Assembly (NCBI GenBank): GCA_036346405.1
Contig: CM070548.1
Span: 62,706,877-62,770,876, forward strand
Direction: 5' to 3'
Source of the DNA: Phyllostachys edulis
Lineage: Eukaryota; Streptophyta; Magnoliopsida; Poales; Poaceae
Length of the DNA stretch: 64,000 bases
A program made the translations under genes and the position numbers. This document shows, one piece after another, positions 58,858-64,000 of the stretch. The notes under the pieces were generated by a model that saw only the letters and a list, made by a program, of their open reading frames with translations, searched no databases and was not told the DNA's origin. How positions within the stretch are numbered: the first letter of the stretch is position 1; every line of letters begins with the position of its first letter.

Positions 58858-59372
58858 GATATCACAGACGGTTCTTATTATGAACCGTCTGTGATATATA
58901 ACTATCACCGACGGTTATTTAATAGAACCATTTATGATAGTTCACAGACGGTCTATATTGACAACCGTCTGTGGTACATGAGATTATCACAGATGGTTTT
59001 TAAATACAACCGCTCAGGATAGTTCATGACGATACGTCTGCGTTCTGTTGACAACCGCTTGTGGTATGAGATTATCACGACGGTTTTATTTGTTCAGGAT
59101 AGTTCACGACGGCCCGCGTGTTGACAACCGTCTGTGGTACAATAGATTATCACGGACGGTTATTTAATAGAATCGTCTGTGATAGTTCACAGACAGTTCT
59201 ATTAATGAACCGTCTGTGATATATGCCTATGACAGATGGTTCTTATTCGGTTATTAATAAAAACCGTCTGTGATAGGCTGGTACCTGGTCTCAACAGATC
59301 TAACACAGATCGTTCCTTTTAAACCGTTTATGATAATTTTATCACAGACGATTTCAACTTGTTTTATAGTAG
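58858..59372. repeat. CACTA-1 right subterminal repeat array
   Basis: A dozen or more ATCACAGACGGTT copies in both orientations. Some are decayed (for example CAGATCGTTCC near 59310). Confidence 0.9.
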
Positions 59373-59377
59373 TCACA

Positions 59378-59419
59378 CAAGAGATCTAAGAGACTCATAC
59401 GGTGCATACAACTTTCACA
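59378..59419 (+). repeat. Copia-2 3' LTR, right part
   Basis: 42 bp, CAAGAGATCTAAGAG to CTTTCACA, matching the last part of the 5' LTR. GTAGG follows as the target flank. Confidence 0.9.
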
Positions 59420-59989
59420 GTAGGACCCCAGCAAAACACAGAGCAGACCAACTCAGAAAAACTCGCTTACCGCGGACGGTCCGCCCATACTGAAACTTGC
59501 TGAAATTTTGTTTTCTTGCATCCTCTCAGAGCAAACTCCACAAACACAAACATGGCTTGTCAATTATTCATCACCTCAACTAAGGAACCCATGGGGTAGC
59601 CTCCACGTAGTCTTCATAGACGTTCTCCTGTACTCCCGTGTCAAATGACGAGGAAGATTGGCCCCAATTCTGGATCTGCCCTCCGGGTGACACGTGGATC
59701 CTGACCGGAGAAGAGATCCATGGTCCGTCCTTCTACTTTGCATCTGCAGTGATGCAGGTGCAGGTGCAGCAGCGATGCCACCGCCAGCTGTACTCGAGTG
59801 CATTAATATGACGGGTTGCCCATCCCATCATGCTCCTGCTTCCTACTTGTACTAGAGTGCAGCACTGCCTCCCCATCTTTTGCTAGCTCTCAGCCTCTCA
59901 CTCTTCCATCTGCTGCTTCCACTTTCTGATCCAGCCGGTCATCTGCTCGATCGGAGAGACAGAGAGGCGGAGGCGAGCCGACGTACTAC

Positions 59990-61071
59990 ATGGAGTCTGA
60001 GGTGGCCGGCGACGAGGCGGTCCCGGAGGCACCGGAGCAGTCCGTCGTCCTCATCTCCGCCGGCGCCAGCCACTCCGTCGCCCTGCTCTGTAAGCCCGCA
60101 TGCACTCCATAGTCATATAGACCTAGTTCCTGGCTTTCTTGCGTTGCGTGCACCGTGTAGTAGTCTTTGTTGCCCCGGGCAATTCGTCGAGCACTTATGT
60201 GGTGATCTGATCGAGCGTGAGCTGTACATGCATGCTGGTGTTGCAGCCAGCAAGCTGGTGTGCTCGTGGGGCCGCGGCGAGGACGGGCAGCTCGGCCACG
60301 GCGACGCCGAGGACCGGCCGGTGCCGACGCTGCTGAGCGCCTTCGACGCGCCCGGCATTGTGTCCGTCATCTGCGGGGCCGACCACACCACCGCCTACTC
60401 CGACGACGAGATGCAGCTCTACAGCTGGGGATGGTACGTATGTACGTACAGCGCACGATCTTAGTTTACTTCGGCGTACGGTACGATTTGCTGACCAGCT
60501 TGTGCGCTCCGATCTGCAATGCGCACGTGCAGGGGAGACTTTGGAAGGTTGGGGCATGGCAACTCGAGCGATGTGTTCAATCCCCAACCCATCGAGGCGC
60601 TGCAAGGCCTCAAGATCAAGCAGATCGCCTGCGGGGATAGCCACTGTCTTGCCGTCACTGTCACTGGGCAAGTGCAAAGGTACCTACCTACCTAGCTAGC
60701 TACTTCGTTGGAGCGAAATCTTCCATCGTTCTCGGCTTCTCAATTCATGCTCTGAAAGGCTTAATTTGCAACGGAGCTCACATACATGCTTATTCTGAAA
60801 AGAATATTACAGCAACGCATGGCTACATGCAATTCGTAAAATATATATGGTCTGCGTCCATATTGATCAGCAGATTCCAGGGTGGTTGCTGTCAACTCCC
60901 ACATGGTTCAAGCAACAACGTTTCGGATTACTACTGTTGTTTTATGTTTCAGTTATTGACTGCTTTCCCTGCTGGTTAATTTGTTTCAGCTGGGGGCGCA
61001 ATCAAAATGGGCAACTCGGCCTTGGAAACACCGACGACTCTCTGCTCCCACAAAAGATACAAGCCTTTGAG
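59990..61071 (+). CDS. UVR8: UVR8-type UV-B photoreceptor, 5' part (exons 1-4)
   Basis: Exons 59990-60089, 60247-60433, 60533-60679 and 60990-61071 give 172 codons, all with GT-AG borders and no stops. Start: MESEVAGDEAVPEAPEQSVV, then LISAGASHSVALL. Repeats of the RCC1 propeller follow: CSWGRGEDGQLGHGDAEDRP, VICGADHTTAYSDDEMQLYS, WGDFGRLGHGNSSDVFNPQP, IACGDSHCLAVTVTGQVQ, SWGRNQNGQLGLGNTDDSLL. UVR8 is about 440 residues with seven blades. As a dimer it senses UV-B through tryptophans and, as a monomer, acts with COP1 in the nucleus. The tryptophan triad and the C-terminal COP1-binding tail are beyond this part. After the donor at 61072 no further exon appears in 2.9 kb. Either intron 4 is swollen by TEs or the copy is truncated. 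Confidence 0.9.
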
Positions 61072-61640
61072 GTATGAAACGTCTTCTAATTCTGCTGTTA
61101 GAAAGACCGGTAAGGAACAAAAAAATTTGTCTGATACCATCTGGGGGAGAATAATTTGCTGTCCATGGGTTCCTAATCCTAGTGGGAATCTTTGCACTCT
61201 ACTGCTTTCTTCGTTCTCAAATAGATGTCGTTTTAGAATGTGTGCAATCAATATTTTAACTTTGACTGTTAATTTATAGAAAAATATATAGATTTGTCAC
61301 AAGAAAATTATATAGGTAGATTTGTCGTCGAAAGTACTTCGACGTCATTATATTTTGAGTAAAAATGCATGGTGGGTCAGTCAGGTTACTGTACTTTCAA
61401 AATACATATCTAGGTTACTATGCGACTTAAGTGGGTCATCAGTCCATCATAGTTGTCCACAAAGGCATATTTCGTAGGGGTAATTAGGTCAGTAACATCG
61501 CAAAAGGTTGAAATTAGAGAAATAACATCGCAAAAAGTTGAAATTAGAGAAACAGCATCGCAATGGAATTTGGCTGCTAAATAACACCCGAAAGGCTAAA
61601 TTTTTTTGGAAAACAACACTCAAAAGGAATATTCCATCAC
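61072..61640 (+). other. UVR8 intron 4, start, with a short tandem repeat
   Basis: GTATGA donor at 61072 and AT-rich intron-like DNA. At about 61495-61560 a 31-bp unit, ACATCGCAAAA-GTTGAAATTAGAGAAA, occurs in 2.5 copies. No exon matching UVR8 blades 4-7 was found. Confidence 0.55.
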
Positions 61641-61689
61641 AAATTTTCCAAAAAGACACAATTTCCCTTCTCCCCCAACTCCGGCGTCT

Positions 61690-61954
61690 CTCTTGCGATC
61701 TCTCTCCGGCGAGCCGTGTCGCGCCTCCTCCGCTGTGCCACCGCCTCGGGTGTCATGTAGTGGGGCATCCCCATGAGCACCTCGGTGCGACCCCCGTCTG
61801 CGCCGACCCACGCGGCCGTCTCGAAGTCCACGAGCCGTGGCGGGGGCAAAGCGCGAGTGCCTCGGAGTACATCCTTGTCCGCGTGAAGAATGCTTAGCTC
61901 ACACCCGAAACGTCGTTGTGCCAAGAGCTTGAGGTAGCCTGAGTTGGGGAACAA
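61690..61954 (-). pseudogene. Protein-kinase-like fragment in the UVR8 intron
   Basis: The minus-strand frame has LVDFETAAWVGADGGRTEVL followed by MGMPHYMTPEAVAQ. This looks like the DFG-to-APE activation segment of a Ser/Thr kinase with DFG changed to DFE and APE to TPE. The tone (AAWVGADG, GTPHY) is closest in memory to PEP-carboxylase-kinase or CDPK-like proteins. Upstream LSILHADKDVL could be a decayed HRD region. Only about 60 residues, with both key motifs lost. Likely a captured piece; the carrier element was not delimited. Confidence 0.4.
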
Positions 61955-61999
61955 GATGGCATGGTGGTAGGGATCTCCCGCTCCGGTGAGGTATCCTTG

Positions 62000-63601
62000 A
62001 ATCTGACTGCGTCACCATGTGTTCCACCAATCACTCATCCTCTCCCAAAAAATAATCGAATTTTCTTGCTCCCAATGGCCTGTACAGACTCTTCTTCTTC
62101 CTCGATGCCTTTCGCCTTCCCTGGCTCCGTGCGTCGCCATCGGACCATACTCTTTCAATTGCTTGTAACAGAGCACTCCCCGCGACTTCATGATAAGGAT
62201 CCAACTAGTTGAATAGATGGATCTTGATTGTTGGTCCAATCTTTCACGGTACATACGAAGATCAACAGCTCGTCATCTTCTTCGCTTTGCTTTGGATGAA
62301 TAGTACCATGCACGTGAATAGTAATCTGAAGCAATCCAAGAGATAGATAGGGAACTTGCAAACCAATCAAATAGGATCAAATTGAAAGAAGTAGTAGAAG
62401 AATTCGACACAATCCAAGAATATTTTTTCTTTGACTTGAAGCCAAATCTCACACCCAATGGCAATCTTCCTCCCTTAGCCGAAACTCTCTCTCTCTCTCT
62501 CTCTCAATCTAATCTCAACTCTCAATCTCAGCACATCATCTCAAGAAACAACCCTCTTGTGGCCCATGCATGCCAATTGGCCCATGTCCACCACTTGGCC
62601 CAGGGGTCCCTTTCCTTCCTTGTGCCGAATGCCAGGCTTTCTCCTTGCCTTGGCCGAACCCCTTCTAGCCCATACACCCCTTCTTGTCCAGCTTGACCAT
62701 GGACCTTGTCCTCCTACCTTGGGCTTCATGATGCTCCTCTTGATCCATGCGCCCACACGGCAACTTCCAAGTTTCCCAAGCCGCATGGCTCCCCTTGGCT
62801 TGGTCGACTAGCAAACTCCCTCTTTGGCTAGGGTTTCTCCCAACCGAACGCAAGGACCTTGCTTGGCTTGATTTAGCTTTGTTCTCATGCATCCTTCCCT
62901 TAGCTTGGCTAGCCCTTCCTTCCTACCTCCCCTCCCTCTCGTCTAAAGCTAGATTGAGGCAACGTAGAGCGCATGGATGACTGTGGGAGTTACCGGCGCG
63001 ATTACGGGGATTGGTAGTAACGGACGAGCGGTTGATTACGGCTTTAAATGCGCACGTAAACGAGATGATTGATGCGGGTTGTAACATATTTTGGAAAGCT
63101 TCTGAGGTGCGACAATGGCAGCAGTAACAACATTATCGTGCGTGGACGAAACGGAGGTGGGAGACGATGATGTGGCGGGGCGGGGCCCACATGGCGGTGA
63201 GGTGCAAAGAGAGACAGGGGCAAAGCGAGCCGCACACGGGAAGACCAGGCCGGAAGATTGGGCCTCACACGGAAACAGGAATGGGCCGAGAGAAAGATTC
63301 GGCCCGAGTGATATTTCCAGATTTTTAATTGATTTAACCATTTAGATAACTCCGTTAATTCATTTAGGCTTTAGAAAATATCAAATAAAGTCAAAAAATT
63401 ATGAGAAAATTCACAAAAATTCCCTGAGCCGGTCTGGACTTAAATAAAATATTTTCAACTTATATTTGGTATTTAATTTTGCATAAAATTTATTTTGGCT
63501 TTGAAATAAATAAGAAAAAGCTTTTAAAATTCCAGAAAAATCCAGAGAAATAATTAAAATTTATTTTATTTTAACTAGAAAATGAAAATTAGGCTGTTAT
63601 A
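62000..63601 (-). mobile_element. Ty3/gypsy LTR (minus orientation)
   Basis: In minus orientation the LTR begins TATAACAGCCTAATTTTC at about 63601, one change from the usual TGTAACAGCC start. It follows a purine run (AAAGGGGG). It is AT-rich near its start and contains CT/GA runs at about 62490-62510. The left boundary is uncertain. Confidence 0.55.
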
Positions 63602-63638
63602 AACCTACCCCCTTTAGAGGGAATCTCGACCCCGAGAT

Positions 63639-64000
63639 TCAGACCTGGTCTGCAAAAAGGTGGGGATACTCGGCTTTCAAATCTTCTTCTCGCTCCTAGG
63701 TGGCTTCTTTTTCTGAATGATTACTCCACTGAACCTTGCACGAACGGATAACCTTGCTTCTGGTGATGCATTCTGCAACATCAAGAATTTTGATTGGTTG
63801 CTCCACATAGGTGAGAACTTCCTGAAGATCGATACTCTCAAGCGGTGTTTCCTCTGTTGGAACTCAAAGACACTTCTTCAGTTGCGACACATGGAAGACG
63901 TTGTGAACTGCAGACAAGGATGTTGGTAGCTCTAACTCGTAAGCAACTTCACCTCTTCTTGCAAAAATCTTATATGGTCCAACGAATTTGGGTGCGAGTT
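63639..64000 (-). pseudogene. Gypsy polyprotein C-terminus with chromodomain (broken)
   Basis: Minus strand, entering at the window edge: LAPKFVGPYKIFARRGEVAY, ELELPTSLSAVHNVFHVSQL, KKCL, stop, VPTEETPLESIDLQEVLTYV, EQPIKILDVAECITRSKVIR, CKVQWSNHSEKEAT, stop, EREEDLKAEYPHLFADQV, stop at 63639. The first half is the integrase C-terminal region. The second is a chromodomain-like module (VKWSNHS..ATWE), as in plant chromoviruses, which may steer integration to chromatin. The two internal stops sit at arginine (CGA to TGA) and tryptophan (TGG to TAG) codons. The rest of pol is off the window. Confidence 0.85.

Larger units (their letters stand above)
50077..59374 (-). mobile_element. CACTA-1: 9.3-kb CACTA (En/Spm) element, minus-strand genes
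   Basis: It starts CACTACTAGGG and ends ATAGTAGTC. The expected final G is C. ACA flanks both ends (50074-50076 and 59375-59377), and the 3' LTR of Copia-2 resumes at once. TATCACAGACGGTTC and its inverse GAACCGTCTGTGATA are arrayed at 50100-50355 and 58858-59350, the subterminal repeats that CACTA transposase subunits bind. TNPD-like (54758-57877) and TNPA-like (50486-52557) genes are both on the minus strand. Confidence 0.95.
44619..59419 (+). mobile_element. Copia-2: Ty1/copia element, plus strand, interrupted by CACTA-1
   Basis: 5' LTR 44619-44855. 3' LTR 49886-50076 plus 59378-59419. Both start TGTTA and end CTTTCACA. TGGTATTAGAGCC follows the 5' LTR as primer site (one change from the initiator Met match). 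The purine stretch ATTGAGGGGG precedes the 3' LTR. Flanks GTATG and GTAGG match at 4 of 5. Without inserts the element is about 5.5 kb minus two smaller insertions. Order is gag, protease, integrase, RT, RNase H. Many stops are present. It lies in R1 copy 2. Confidence 0.95.
39870..59830. repeat. R1 repeat, copy 2, host of a deep TE nest
   Basis: Pieces at about 39870-40014, 41304-41549, 43136-44618 and 59420-59830 read as one LTR-like repeat related to R1 copy 1 (3689-5271). Shared features are the GAGGATGA.../AAACCCTA section, GGGTTTCT, TTTGACCTAAAT, TAGTCAAAACATG and ATCATGCAA, and CGGACGGTCC/GGCGGACTGTC words. Three elements interrupt it: a small hAT, hAT-3 and Copia-2. Outer limits are approximate. 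Confidence 0.5.

Noticed and set aside
50100..59350. Repeated ATCACAGACGGTT as possible satellite or CRISPR
   Set aside because: Copies occur in both orientations at the two ends of a CACTA element with matched ACA duplications; they are its subterminal repeats.
59576..59803. 75-codon minus ORF upstream of UVR8
   Set aside because: It lies in the tail of R1 copy 2 and has no family resemblance.

Overview
This is nuclear DNA from a flowering plant, almost certainly a grass. The only convincing host gene is the intron-containing 5' part of a UVR8-type UV-B photoreceptor gene (59990-61071, + strand). Nearly everything else is transposable elements (TEs) of types common in cereals: Ty1/copia and Ty3/gypsy retrotransposons, hAT, CACTA, Tourist-type MITEs, and long-terminal-inverted-repeat DNA elements carrying host-like gene pieces. 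There are no bacterial-style operons, no CRISPR, and no confident RNA genes. Most TE reading frames are broken by stops, frameshifts or deletions.

Layout. 1-2530: right part of a DNA transposon with a possible GH28 (polygalacturonase-like) fragment. 2910-3027: Tourist-type MITE with TAA duplications. 3039-6800: gypsy LTR material, split by a repeat called R1 here (copy 1). 7237-12373: a complete minus-strand copia element with 130-bp LTRs and a GAAGC target duplication. 13319-20413: a hAT element with a deleted transposase, a 2.2-kb solo LTR (GCACT duplication), and two captured host gene pieces, a MYC-type bHLH pseudogene (-) and one RGLG/copine exon (+). 20455-21303: two microsatellite-associated MITEs. 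21576-27365: element E1, an AGTAA-motif-rich DNA element with two divergent genes, one of the plant mobile domain type. 27690-29320: tandem and motif arrays. 30743-34760: microsatellite MITEs, with an 8-bp-duplication hAT element (31273-34687) inserted in one of them. 34762-37124: E2, a deleted relative of E1. 37142-38570: more MITEs and an LTR.

From about 39870 to 59830 one R1 repeat (copy 2) hosts a deep nest. It contains a small hAT-like element that captured two exons of a mitochondrial ribosome-recycling-factor gene, a second deleted hAT, and a copia element. The copia contains a MITE, a 379-bp tRNA-like insertion and, inside its 3' LTR, a 9.3-kb CACTA element that itself contains a Tourist-type MITE. 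Target duplications (ACA, TAC, TAA, GTAAA and imperfect 5- and 8-bp ones) let the order of events be read.

The UVR8 start follows. Its fourth intron is filled with a kinase-like fragment and a minus-strand chromodomain gypsy element that runs off the window, so the rest of the gene is not seen.

The most promising little-described item is the E1/E2 family. Its ends are long inverted repeats tipped with hairpins. Non-coding DNA, including introns, is seeded with AGTAA/TTACT motifs that seem absent from exons. It carries two divergent genes but no visible transposase. All statements rest on reading the sequence and on remembered family motifs; no search was run.
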